Shown piece after piece: positions 23,618 through 31,067 of a stretch of DNA of 36,467 nt. This DNA comes from an uncultured Oscillospiraceae bacterium. Its GTDB lineage: Bacteria; Bacillota; Clostridia; Oscillospirales; Oscillospiraceae. Position numbers and translations under genes: made by a program. The stretch covers positions 1 through 36,467 of the forward strand of contig CAKTXA010000027.1 of NCBI GenBank assembly GCA_934631005.1, read 5' to 3'. Positions within the stretch are counted from its first letter, which is position 1, and every line of letters starts with the position of its first letter. The notes under the pieces were generated by a model that worked only from the letters and a program-made list of their open reading frames with translations, searched no databases and had not been told where the DNA came from.

Positions 23618-24546
23618 ATACATATCCCGTCTGGATCGACTGTGACATCGGCGTGGATGACGCCATCGCCATCATGGCCGCGCACGCGCTGCCGCAGCTG
23701 GATCTGCTCGGCATCTCCACCACCTGCGGCAACGCCGCGCAGGAGAACACATACCGCAACGCGCACCGGCTGAACGGCCTGATGAAAACGAACTATCCCA
23801 TCTATCGCGGCGCTGTTGCCCCGCTGTGCCGCGATCTGCTCACCGCCTCACACTTTCACGGCAGTGACGGTTTGGGCGATGTTGCCCTGCCTGTGCCGCC
23901 TGACGCGATGTATCACGTGGAGACGGCGTGGGACGCGCTGTATGCCGCGGCGGTCCAGTACCCGCACACGCTGCGCCTGATCGCGCTGGGGCCGCTGACG
24001 AACGTCGCCACCGCGTTTTCCAAATACCCCGATCTGCCGGGCCTGCTGCACTCCATGCTCATCATGGGCGGCGCTGCCGTGGGCGGCAACATCACCCCGG
24101 CGGCGGAGTTCAACATCTACTGCGACCCCGAAGCGGCGGAGCTGGTGTTCGATTCCGGCGTGCACATCGTCATGTGCGGGCTGGACGTCACGCTCAAGGC
24201 GCTGCTGCGCCCCGCCGACTGGGACGAGCTGGCCGCGACCGGCACCGACGCCGGAAAATTTGTCCGCGACTGCGTGCAGTGCGCGTGGAGGTTCTCACAG
24301 AAGTTCGGCCTGACCGGCGTTGCGATGCACGATTCCTGCCCGGTCATGTACCTCGCGCATCCCGAGCTGTTCCGCGCCGAGGAGGCGGGCGTGAAAATCG
24401 AAACGCGCAGCACCCTCACCCTCGGCAAGACCGTGACCGACCTCTACAGCGACAAGCAGTTCGATGAAAAAAACGCCACCGTCGTTCTGGATGTCGACCG
24501 CGACCGCTTCATCGCGATCCTGAAGGACTGCATCAAAGCCATCTGA
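23614..24546 (+). CDS. Nucleoside hydrolase 2
   Basis: A 310-residue paralogue of the preceding enzyme. The metal motif is VWIDCDIGVDDA (D9, D11, D15, D16), followed by STTCGNAAQENTYRNAHRL, FHGSDGLGD, AEFNIYCDPEAA and MHDSCPVMYL. Identity to hydrolase 1 is low outside the motifs, which suggests different base or sugar specificity rather than a recent duplication. Translation is coupled to hydrolase 1 by ATGA overlap. A strong terminator follows. Confidence 0.93.
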   Translation: MNTYPVWIDCDIGVDDAIAIMAAHALPQLDLLGISTTCGNAAQENTYRNAHRLNGLMKTNYPIYRGAVAPLCRDLLTASHFHGSDGLGDVALPVPPDAMYHVETAWDALYAAAVQYPHTLRLIALGPLTNVATAFSKYPDLPGLLHSMLIMGGAAVGGNITPAAEFNIYCDPEAAELVFDSGVHIVMCGLDVTLKALLRPADWDELAATGTDAGKFVRDCVQCAWRFSQKFGLTGVAMHDSCPVMYLAHPELFRAEEAGVKIETRSTLTLGKTVTDLYSDKQFDEKNATVVLDVDRDRFIAILKDCIKAI

Positions 24547-24556
24547 GCATATAAAA

Positions 24557-24593
24557 CCCGCCGGAATGCAAGCACATTCCGGCGGGCTTTTTT
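24557..24593. terminator. Terminator between convergent operons
   Basis: A 12-bp perfect stem (CCCGCCGGAATG with its complement) and CTTTTTT tail on the plus strand. It lies between the nucleoside hydrolase operon and the minus-strand azoreductase gene and may serve both. Confidence 0.92.
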
Positions 24594-24597
24594 GCAT

Positions 24598-25182
24598 TTA
24601 CAGTGTCTTTGCCAGCGCCGCGGCCTTTTCCATCGCGGCTTTGAGGGAGCCTTCGGCGTCGAAGCCGGCGACGTCCATGCCGTCGGCGGCGATGCAGTCA
24701 TAGCGGCCGATGCCGAAGAATCTGCTCAGCGCTTCCATGTAGCGGCTGCCCATCTCCAGATCGTCGCCGGTATAAAAGCCGCCGCGCGTGGTGAGGTACA
24801 CCATCCGCTCCGCGCGGCACAGGCCCACAAGGCCCTGCGCGGTGGAGCCGAAGGTGATGCCGTCGAGCGAGACCTGCTCGATGTAGACCTTGAGGAGCGC
24901 CGGGAAGCTCAGGTCCCAAAACGGCGCGGACACCACGACCGCGTCCGCCGCGGCGAACTGACGCGCCAGATCGAACCGCGGGTGCGACAGGTCGCCCCTC
25001 TCCAGCAGCTGCTGGCGCTCTTCAAAATACGCGCCGACAAAATAGCGCGGCTGCAGCTGCATGAGGTCAAGATGCGTCACCGCGCAGTCCTCCGGCAGGC
25101 TGTCCAGAAACGCGCGGCTCAGCCGCAGCGTGCGCGAAGCCTCCCCGCGGATGCAGCAGTCGACCCAGAGAACGTTTTTCAT
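24598..25182 (-). CDS. NAD(P)H-dependent FMN oxidoreductase, AzoR-like
   Basis: A 194-residue flavodoxin-fold protein. VSAPFWDLSFPALLKVYIEQ corresponds to the FMN-binding P-x-W/Y-N-F region of azoreductases, and YLTTRGGFY to the second flavin loop. Such enzymes reduce quinones, azo compounds or nitroaromatics. It is the last gene of the ddl operon, with a 4-bp overlap with the nucleoside phosphorylase gene. Why it is joined to nucleoside metabolism is not clear. Confidence 0.85.
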   Translation of the reverse strand: MKNVLWVDCCIRGEASRTLRLSRAFLDSLPEDCAVTHLDLMQLQPRYFVGAYFEERQQLLERGDLSHPRFDLARQFAAADAVVVSAPFWDLSFPALLKVYIEQVSLDGITFGSTAQGLVGLCRAERMVYLTTRGGFYTGDDLEMGSRYMEALSRFFGIGRYDCIAADGMDVAGFDAEGSLKAAMEKAAALAKTL

Positions 25183-25925
25183 TTTGCGCCCTCCATCTGC
25201 TCCAGCCGGTAAAACGCCTCCAGCGCCACGTGGATCTCGTCGTGCTCGCCGCGCGCGCAGGCCGCCGCGCCGTCGACATAGCCGCCGATGGCGTCTGCCG
25301 TGTCCTCACCGTAGACGACGACGTTATTGAGGATGGACGCCGCTCTCACGCCGCGCAGGCGGCCGATGGTGAACAGCGCCGCCGTCTCCATATCCGCGCC
25401 CAGCACGCCCTTGGACGACCAGTAGGCGCTCTCCTGCGCGTTTTCCTCGTGATAAAAGCTCTCGTGGCTGTGGGCAAGGCCCACATGGCTGCGGCAGCCG
25501 AGCGCCTTTGCGCTCTCCATGCAGCAGTTCAGGAGCACGGGGTCTGCCACGGCCGGGTAGCGGATGTCGACATACGCCTTGGACGCGCCGTCGTCACGCA
25601 CCGCGCCGCATACTAAGATCAGGTCGCCCAGCGCGATGCCGGTCTGCAGCGCGCCGCACGAGCCGATGCGGAGCATGGCCTTGACACCAATATTGTGCAG
25701 CTCCTCCACGGCGATGCCTGCCGAGCACCCGCCGATGCCGGTGGACAGCGCCAGCACGCGCACGCCGCGGTATTCCCCGCACAGGCTGCGGAACTCGCGG
25801 TTATACGCCAGCTCCCGCACGTTTTCCAGCTGTTCGGCGATGCGGTCGAGCCGCGCCGGGTCGCCCGGCAGGATGGCATAGTCGATGCCCAGCGTTTCAT
25901 CCAGACAGATATGCGGCTGCTTCAT
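25179..25925 (-). CDS. Nucleoside phosphorylase (NP-I, uridine phosphorylase-like)
   Basis: A 248-residue NP-I enzyme that exchanges the base of a nucleoside for phosphate. Phosphate loop YAILPGDPARLDRI is near residue 16, STGIGGCSAGIAVEEL and MLRIGSCGAL contribute to the active site, and ADMETAALF is the nucleoside-binding M-E motif. The sequence type resembles uridine phosphorylases of gut Firmicutes more than DeoD, but purine specificity cannot be excluded. The ATG has AGGAGG upstream. It adds a phosphorolytic route beside the two hydrolases, giving ribose-1-phosphate directly. Confidence 0.88.
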   Translation of the reverse strand: MKQPHICLDETLGIDYAILPGDPARLDRIAEQLENVRELAYNREFRSLCGEYRGVRVLALSTGIGGCSAGIAVEELHNIGVKAMLRIGSCGALQTGIALGDLILVCGAVRDDGASKAYVDIRYPAVADPVLLNCCMESAKALGCRSHVGLAHSHESFYHEENAQESAYWSSKGVLGADMETAALFTIGRLRGVRAASILNNVVVYGEDTADAIGGYVDGAAACARGEHDEIHVALEAFYRLEQMEGAK

Positions 25926-25957
25926 GTCAGTTCCTCCTGTTGTATATTCCTGCTTTG

Positions 25958-26395
25958 TTACCTTTCAGGCGCGGGATTCCTCCGCACCTCGATGTGAAAA
26001 AGATTCGTCCCGCAGTCGGTGTGCTCGATCTCCAGATCGTACTCCAGATCGAGGATCCCGCCGCGCTCGTTGAGCAGAACGGTGATGTGCCGCGCGCAGA
26101 CACGCACGAGCAGCGCGGCAAAGCCCATGTCATACAGGCCGTCGTGCGGCTGACCGACCGCAAAGCGCATCTCGGAGCGCAGCGCGCCCGTGCGCGTGAG
26201 GGTGACGGTGTCGCCCTCCACGGTGAACGTGCTCACCACGCCCGCCTGCCCGGTCATCTCCGTCTCGGCATATTGCAGCACGATCCGATCCGGCTCATAG
26301 GCGTAATACCCCTGCGTGACCAGTGAGACGGTCTCCGGCTCCCCGTGCAGCATTTGCTGCGAGCCGGAGATGGTGATCACGGCGTTCGGCTCCAT
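25958..26395 (-). CDS. DUF1934 beta-barrel protein
   Basis: A 145-residue protein of the YwiB/DUF1934 type, a small lipocalin-like barrel of unknown function. Seen here are AVITISGSQ at the N terminus, the YAYEPDRIVLQYAETEMTG region and LEYDLEIEHTDCGTNLFHIEV at the end, all strand-like. The ATG at 26395 overlaps the ddl end region, with GGAGG of the ddl 3' end serving as its binding site; the ORF extension to 26533 is antisense-phase noise inside ddl. The tight coupling to ddl hints at a cell-envelope context, but no function is known. Confidence 0.8.
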   Translation of the reverse strand: MEPNAVITISGSQQMLHGEPETVSLVTQGYYAYEPDRIVLQYAETEMTGQAGVVSTFTVEGDTVTLTRTGALRSEMRFAVGQPHDGLYDMGFAALLVRVCARHITVLLNERGGILDLEYDLEIEHTDCGTNLFHIEVRRNPAPER

Positions 26396-26396
26396 C

Positions 26397-27461
26397 TCAG
26401 TCCTCCACGGCCAGCGCGATGAGCTGGTCAAGAAGCTCACTGTACGGGATGCCGCTGGCCTCAAAGAGCTTGGGGTACATCGAAATGGACGTAAAGCCCG
26501 GGAGAGTGTTGATCTCGTTGAACACGACCTCATTTTCCTCGCGCGTCACAAAGAAGTCTACGCGCGACAGCCCGCGGCAGCCCATCGCCTGATAGACGCG
26601 GATGGCCTGCTCGCGCACCTGCTCGGCCACGTCCTCCCGCAGGCGGGCCGGGATGTAGAGCTTGGCGCAGTCGAGGATATACTTGGCGTCGTAGTCATAA
26701 AACTCCGCGCCGGAGTCGATCTCGCCGCAGACGGAGGCCATGGGCGTGTCGTTGCCGAGCACGGCGACCTCGACCTCCTGCCCGTCGATGAACTCCTCCA
26801 CGAGCGCCTTGGCGTCATAGCTCAGCGCCGTCTCCAGCGCGGCCAGCAGCGCCGCGCGGTCGCGCGCCTTGGCGACGCCCACCGACGAGCCGGTGCCCGC
26901 GGGCTTGACGAACACGGGATAGCCGAGCGTATGCTCGACGGTGTCCGCGACCTGCTCGGGGCTGCGGCGCATATCTCGCGCCGTCACCAGCTGCCACGCC
27001 GCCTGCCGGATCCCGGCGTGCCCGGCGATGAGCTTGGTGATGGTCTTATCCATGCACGCGGCGGAGGCCGCGACGTGCGAGCCGACATACGGGATGCCCG
27101 CGATCTGCAGAAGGCCCTGCATCGAGCCATCCTCGCCGTTCTCCCCGTGCAGCACGGGGAACACCACGTCGATGCGCTCACGCACGACGCAGTCGTTTTC
27201 AAAGCTCAAAAGCCCCTGCCCGCGCACGGGCGAGATGGCCGCGCGGCGGTTTTCCGGGCAGTCCTGCCAGGTGCCCGCGGGCAGCATGCCGTAGTCGCTG
27301 CCGCCAAAGAGCACCCAGTCGCCGTCCTGCGTGATGCCGACGGGGAAGATGTTATATTTCTCCGCATCCAGATGGCTCAGCACCGACTCGGCCGAGCGCA
27401 GCGACACGGCGTGCTCCGGCGAGACGCCGCCGAACAGAACGCATACACTGAGTTTTTTCAT
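26397..27461 (-). CDS. ddl: D-alanine--D-alanine ligase
   Basis: A 354-residue ATP-grasp enzyme making the D-Ala-D-Ala dipeptide for peptidoglycan. Motifs are FGGVSPEHAVSLRSA, VLHGENGEDGSMQG, PAGTGSSVG, the omega-loop EFYDYDAKY with the tyrosine typical of D-Ala-D-Ala specificity, and EINTLPGFTSISMYPKL. No VanA- or VanC-like substitutions are apparent, so this is the housekeeping enzyme and not a resistance ligase. ATG at 27461 follows GAGGAG; the 596-codon frame extending upstream is not real. First gene of ddl-DUF1934-phosphorylase-azoreductase. Confidence 0.95.
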   Translation of the reverse strand: MKKLSVCVLFGGVSPEHAVSLRSAESVLSHLDAEKYNIFPVGITQDGDWVLFGGSDYGMLPAGTWQDCPENRRAAISPVRGQGLLSFENDCVVRERIDVVFPVLHGENGEDGSMQGLLQIAGIPYVGSHVAASAACMDKTITKLIAGHAGIRQAAWQLVTARDMRRSPEQVADTVEHTLGYPVFVKPAGTGSSVGVAKARDRAALLAALETALSYDAKALVEEFIDGQEVEVAVLGNDTPMASVCGEIDSGAEFYDYDAKYILDCAKLYIPARLREDVAEQVREQAIRVYQAMGCRGLSRVDFFVTREENEVVFNEINTLPGFTSISMYPKLFEASGIPYSELLDQLIALAVED

Positions 27462-27509
27462 AAAGGCTCCTCTTTTCCGCGCATCCGGCGCGATTCCAAC
27501 GGTCTTTAT

Positions 27510-27538
27510 ATCATATGTCAAAACTTCAAAGAACTCAA
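27510..27538 (-). promoter_or_regulatory. Promoter of the ddl operon
   Basis: On the minus strand TTGAGT (27538-27533), a 17-bp spacer and TATGAT (27515-27510), about 50 bp before ddl. Confidence 0.7.
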
Positions 27539-27571
27539 GTATATTTTTCTTGAATACCGTGATTTTAACAG

Positions 27572-27600
27572 TGGAAAATCCGGGCCGGGGTGTATATAAT
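27572..27600 (+). promoter_or_regulatory. Promoter of the 139-aa protein gene
   Basis: TGGAAA (27572-27577), a 17-bp spacer and a perfect TATAAT (27595-27600), divergent from the ddl promoter and about 27 bp before the start codon. Confidence 0.75.
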
Positions 27601-27626
27601 AGCACATAAGAGAGGAGGCTTGCGAG

Positions 27627-28046
27627 ATGCAGATCGACCTGACAAAAAAAGAGTTCCGGCGGCTGCTGGATATGGTCTACATCGGCAACTGGATCCTGAA
27701 CTCCACGCGCGGCGACGACCGCTTTGCCGATTACGATGATGTGGAATCCAAGCTCTTTGCCCTCTGCCGGGAGGCGGGAATGCCCGCGCTGGTGGAAAAA
27801 TGGGAGGGGGCGGACGTTCCCTCGCGCGCCTTTGCCGACGGCGGCATCCACGAGGCCATCGTGGACTATGAGGACACCGTGTTCTACGAGATCCTCGCCG
27901 AGGAGCTGGCGCGGCGTGATATGGACTACCAGCCGGTCTCCAAGGACAATTACGACGAGCTGGTCTCCCGCATGGACGACTACATCGCGGAATTCGAAGC
28001 CCACGGCACCGACAACATCCTCATTTCGACCATGGACGACCCTTGA
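27627..28046 (+). CDS. Conserved-looking hypothetical protein, 139 aa
   Basis: An acidic, helical, soluble protein with no signal peptide or membrane segment. It begins MQIDLTKKEFRRLLDMVYIGNWILNS and has repeated aspartate-rich stretches (DDRFADYDDVESK; SRMDDYIAEFEAH). The family is not recognised. It is surely expressed: it has AGAGAGGAGG before the ATG, a consensus promoter and its own terminator. It stands alone between ddl (divergent) and the AEC transporter (convergent). The N terminus with a YIGNWI core resembles small conserved proteins of clostridia, but I cannot assign a function. Confidence 0.8.
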   Translation: MQIDLTKKEFRRLLDMVYIGNWILNSTRGDDRFADYDDVESKLFALCREAGMPALVEKWEGADVPSRAFADGGIHEAIVDYEDTVFYEILAEELARRDMDYQPVSKDNYDELVSRMDDYIAEFEAHGTDNILISTMDDP

Positions 28047-28057
28047 GCAGCACGCAA

Positions 28058-28086
28058 AAGCGGCGCAGGCAAAACCTGCGCCGCTT
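28058..28086. terminator. Terminator between the hypothetical and AEC transporter genes
   Basis: A 12-bp perfect stem (AAGCGGCGCAGG with its complement), then GTTTTA on the plus strand and an A-rich left flank, lying between convergent genes. Confidence 0.88.
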
Positions 28087-28089
28087 GTT

Positions 28090-29043
28090 TTATGCAAATA
28101 CGAAGAACAGCAGATACATGACCAGCGGGATGGTGGCGACGGACAGGAGCGTTGTGACGAACACGCCCGCCGAGGCGAGCTTTTCATCGCCGCCGAACTG
28201 GTAGCTCATAATGGTCGCGTTCGTGGCCGACGGCATGGAGAGCATCACGATCAGAACGCCGAAGAGCTTGGCGTCCTGCATCACGCCGCGCAGCGCCAGC
28301 CAGGTGAGCACCGGCAGCGCGATCAACTTAAAAACCGCCAGCACGTAGATGCGCCACTTGTCAAAGACCGCCCGCAGCGGCATCTGCGCCAGCGACGCGC
28401 CGATGATGAGCATGGCGATGGGCGAGGTCAGGCCGCCGATGCCGTCCACGATGCGGTAGACGATCGTCATGCCCGCCGGGAAGGCGTCATACAGCGGCTG
28501 GATGTCCGCAAAATACAGCACGAACGCCAGCAGCGCCGTGACGATGGTCGGGCGGCGCAGAACGCTCCACATCAGCTGCATTTTCTGCCCCGAGATGAGC
28601 GCCACGCCATATGACCAGCAGATGAGCTGGAATACCATCACAAAGATCGTGGTGTAAAACCGGTACTCCGCGCCAAGCAGCGCCTCCACGACCGGGTAGC
28701 CCATAAAGCCGATATTCGAGAACACGAGCAGATACCGGTAAATGCCCGCATCCAGCGGGTTCTGGATGCGCAGCGCGCGCGGCAGCAGGAAGGAGACCAA
28801 AATCAGCGCCGCGAACATCGCCGCCGCCACGCCGGTCATCCGCAGCACGCGGAGGTTTTCGATCGGGTGCGCGCCGGACAGCACCGACGCCAGCACCTGC
28901 AGCGGGTTCGTGAGCATACACACGAGCGTGGACAGGTGCCTGTTCATATCCGCGTTCAAAACGCCGCGTTTGGCCGTCAAAAAGCCGATCAGCAGGATGC
29001 CGAACAGCACCAGCATCTGGCTGAAAAGCGCCGAAATATTCAT
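28090..29043 (-). CDS. AEC-family transporter
   Basis: A 317-residue membrane protein with about ten helices of the auxin efflux carrier/malate permease type. Typical are LLIGFLTAKRGVLN after the first helix, FSNIGFMGYPVVEALLG in the middle and MLSMPSATNATIMSYQFGGDEKLAS near the C terminus. Members move organic anions or amino-acid derivatives; the substrate here is unknown. The ATG at 29043 has AAGAGAGAG upstream and removes a short non-conserved extension. It is monocistronic with a consensus promoter. Confidence 0.9.
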   Translation of the reverse strand: MNISALFSQMLVLFGILLIGFLTAKRGVLNADMNRHLSTLVCMLTNPLQVLASVLSGAHPIENLRVLRMTGVAAAMFAALILVSFLLPRALRIQNPLDAGIYRYLLVFSNIGFMGYPVVEALLGAEYRFYTTIFVMVFQLICWSYGVALISGQKMQLMWSVLRRPTIVTALLAFVLYFADIQPLYDAFPAGMTIVYRIVDGIGGLTSPIAMLIIGASLAQMPLRAVFDKWRIYVLAVFKLIALPVLTWLALRGVMQDAKLFGVLIVMLSMPSATNATIMSYQFGGDEKLASAGVFVTTLLSVATIPLVMYLLFFVFA

Positions 29044-29090
29044 AGTCTCTCTCTTTTCTCTCACGCGGCGTGCCGCGAATTAGCTTACTC

Positions 29091-29119
29091 AGTATACTGT
29101 TTCAGGGTCGGAATGTCAA
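29091..29119 (-). promoter_or_regulatory. Consensus promoter of the AEC transporter gene
   Basis: On the minus strand TTGACA (29119-29114), a 17-bp spacer and TATACT (29096-29091). Confidence 0.85.
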
Positions 29120-29130
29120 TCCCATCCCGT

Positions 29131-29170
29131 AAAATACCCGGTGCATGGCGCACCGGGTACTTTATTTTGC
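29131..29170 (-). terminator. Terminator of the ribokinase gene
   Basis: A stem TACCCGGTGC with GCACCGGGTA flanked by A- and T-runs, directly after the ribokinase stop on the minus strand and just before the AEC promoter. Confidence 0.85.
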
Positions 29171-29175
29171 TGTGT

Positions 29176-30081
29176 TTATCGTGCCTGCGCCGTTTTGGCG
29201 AACGCTCCCATTTCGCTCCATGTGGGGATGCTGCCGCACGCGCCGGGGCGGCTGACGGCCAGCGCGCTGGCAAGACTCGCGTTCTCCAGCGCCTGCGGCA
29301 CGGAGAGCCCCTTCGCAAGGCTCGCGAGGAAGAAGCCGCAGAACGTGTCGCCCGCCGCCGTGGTGTCCACGGCCTGCACGCGGTAGATGCCGTGCGCATA
29401 GCGCTCATCGCCGTGCTGATACAGTACGCCGTCCGCGCCCACGGTCAGCACGATGGCCGCGGCGGGGAATTTTTCATGCAGCGCGGCGAGGATGGTCTCA
29501 TAGTCCGTCGCTTCGCAGCCGGACAGCGCGCGGCCCTCGGTCTCGTTGATGAGGTAGTAGTCCACCAGCTCCAGCGGGTAGCTCAGGATCGAGTCGGTGA
29601 TGGGCGAGGCGTTGAACGCCACCTGCAGCCCGCGCGCCTTCGCCTGCCGGATCATATAGGGGACGTTACTGACCTCATTCTGCACCAGCATCACGTCGCC
29701 CGGGCCGAAATCCGCCAGCACGCGGTCGATGTAGTCCTTTGTCAGCCGGGCGTTCGAGCCGGCGCAGACGATGATGCAGTTCTGCCCGTCGGGCGTGACC
29801 TGCAAAGCGGTGTGGCCGCTGGGCATGTCGAGCGTCTGCAGATAGTCCAGATGCGCGCCGGAGGACGCCAGCTGTTCGCGCAGCAGCTCGCCGTCGGTGC
29901 CGATGGCGCCCGCGTGATACACCTCCGCGCCCGCGCGCGCCAGCGCCACGGACTGGTTGAGCCCCTTGCCGCCGCAGAAGATATTCATATCCGTGCAGAG
30001 GATGGTCTCCCCCGCGCGCACAAAATGATCCACGCTGTAAACCTTGTCGATATTGAGCGAGCCGAAATTCAGGATCCGCAT
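29176..30081 (-). CDS. rbsK: Ribokinase (PfkB family)
   Basis: A 301-residue PfkB sugar kinase, phosphorylating ribose at C5. The N-terminal motif GGKGLNQSVALARAGA matches PfkB signature 1, with NFGSLNIDKVY ahead of it. Signature 2 is VDTTAAGDTFCGFFLASLAKG, where the GD aspartate is the catalytic base. NINETEG-like INETEGRAL and a central ATP site TVGADGVLY are also seen. GGAGAG lies 6-9 nt before the ATG. It fits the window's nucleoside hydrolases, which release free ribose. Other pentose or nucleoside kinase activity is possible. Confidence 0.9.
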   Translation of the reverse strand: MRILNFGSLNIDKVYSVDHFVRAGETILCTDMNIFCGGKGLNQSVALARAGAEVYHAGAIGTDGELLREQLASSGAHLDYLQTLDMPSGHTALQVTPDGQNCIIVCAGSNARLTKDYIDRVLADFGPGDVMLVQNEVSNVPYMIRQAKARGLQVAFNASPITDSILSYPLELVDYYLINETEGRALSGCEATDYETILAALHEKFPAAAIVLTVGADGVLYQHGDERYAHGIYRVQAVDTTAAGDTFCGFFLASLAKGLSVPQALENASLASALAVSRPGACGSIPTWSEMGAFAKTAQAR

Positions 30082-30114
30082 GACCGTCTCTCCTTTTTCA
30101 TGGTCGCGTCCGCC

Positions 30115-30135
30115 GGCCGGGGCATACGCCCGGCC
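30115..30135 (-). other. GC-rich leader hairpin of rbsK
   Basis: GGCCGGG (30115-30121) pairs with CCCGGCC (30129-30135), extendable by GC-rich flanks, between the rbsK promoter and its ribosome binding site. It could modulate translation or mRNA stability. On the plus strand it is followed by a T-run, so it may also stop upstream plus-strand transcripts. Confidence 0.45.
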
Positions 30136-30153
30136 GCCGGCGCCGTTTTTTGT

Positions 30154-30182
30154 ATCATAGCACGCGCGGCACGATTTGTCGA
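30154..30182 (-). promoter_or_regulatory. Promoter of rbsK
   Basis: On the minus strand TCGACA (30182-30177), a 17-bp spacer and TATGAT (30159-30154). Confidence 0.7.
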
Positions 30183-30256
30183 GGAATATCTGCCGCGTGC
30201 AGGTGTCATGGCGCGTTTGCTTGTTATAACTCAGTAAACTAAATTTACGAAATCTA

Positions 30257-30284
30257 TTGCTTTCCGTGCGCGAACCGGTATAAT
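30257..30284 (+). promoter_or_regulatory. Promoter of the amidohydrolase pair
   Basis: TTGCTT (30257-30262), a 16-bp spacer and TATAAT (30279-30284), about 30 bp before the first amidohydrolase start. A GTAAA/TTTAC inverted repeat lies just upstream and could be an operator. Confidence 0.65.
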
Positions 30285-30314
30285 AAGAGAGAAGAACGAA
30301 CAGGAGGTTCCCTG

Positions 30315-31067
30315 ATGAAACTCATGGACATCAACTGCGGCATCGGCGCGCCGCTGAAGTCGCACCGCTATCAAACGGCGGAGGGGCTGCTGCGCTGGAT
30401 GGACGATTACCGCATCGACAGCGCGCTGGCCTATCATTCCGAGGCCATGCGCGAGCCGGAGATGGGCAACGCCCTCATGCAGCGCGCGGCGGCGGCATCC
30501 GGCGGGCGGCTGCGGCTGTGCTTTGCCGTCAATCCCAGTCTGGATTCGCTCGGCATCCCCGGCACGGGGAGCGTGCTCGAGCGTCTGCGCGCCGCGCGGC
30601 CGAGTGCGCTGCGCGTGTTCCCGAAGGAGCAGGGCTATCCCTTTGGCAGCTTCTACGCCGACACCATCCTCGCCCCCGCGCAGGCGCTGCGCCTGCCGGT
30701 CCTGCTGGATATGGACTACACGGAGCCGTTTTTGAACGCGCTGCCGCAGATGTGCGCCGACTACCCCGACGTGCCGTTTATCTTCCTGCGCTACGGCTTT
30801 AACCATTCGCGCACGATCTTCCCCATCCTCCGCAAGCTGCCGAACGTGTATCTCGACACGAGCATCATGGTGGACGTCGGGCAGATCGAGGAGCTGGTGG
30901 AGCGCTTCGGCAGCGAGCGGCTGCTGTTCGGCTCCGGCCTTCCCACCTATGTGCCGGACGGTGCGCTGGGGCTGCTGCTGTACGCAGGGCTCGGCGAGGA
31001 CGACTTTGAAAACATCACGCACCGCAATTTTGAGCGGCTGGAAGGAGCGATCCGCTATGACGATTAG
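30315..31067 (+). CDS. Amidohydrolase-like protein lacking the metal site
   Basis: A 250-residue protein with an amidohydrolase_2-type barrel outline: VLLDMDYTEPF, FIFLRYGFNHSRTIFPIL, NVYLDTSIMVDVGQIEELVERFGSERLLFGSG. The residues that bind metal in this superfamily are absent. The first strand reads MDINCGIG in place of D-x-H-x-H, no histidine replaces the later ligands at the usual strand ends, and the last aspartate of FGTD is serine (FGSG). It may be a metal-independent lyase-like or non-catalytic partner. AGGAGG precedes the ATG. Its 3' end overlaps the canonical amidohydrolase by 11 bp, suggesting that the two proteins work together. Confidence 0.8.
   Translation: MKLMDINCGIGAPLKSHRYQTAEGLLRWMDDYRIDSALAYHSEAMREPEMGNALMQRAAAASGGRLRLCFAVNPSLDSLGIPGTGSVLERLRAARPSALRVFPKEQGYPFGSFYADTILAPAQALRLPVLLDMDYTEPFLNALPQMCADYPDVPFIFLRYGFNHSRTIFPILRKLPNVYLDTSIMVDVGQIEELVERFGSERLLFGSGLPTYVPDGALGLLLYAGLGEDDFENITHRNFERLEGAIRYDD

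Noticed and set aside
26397..27461. Vancomycin-type D-Ala-D-Lac or D-Ala-D-Ser ligase
   Set aside because: The omega-loop keeps the YDAKY tyrosine typical of D-Ala-D-Ala ligases and there are no vanH, vanX or vanRS-like neighbours.
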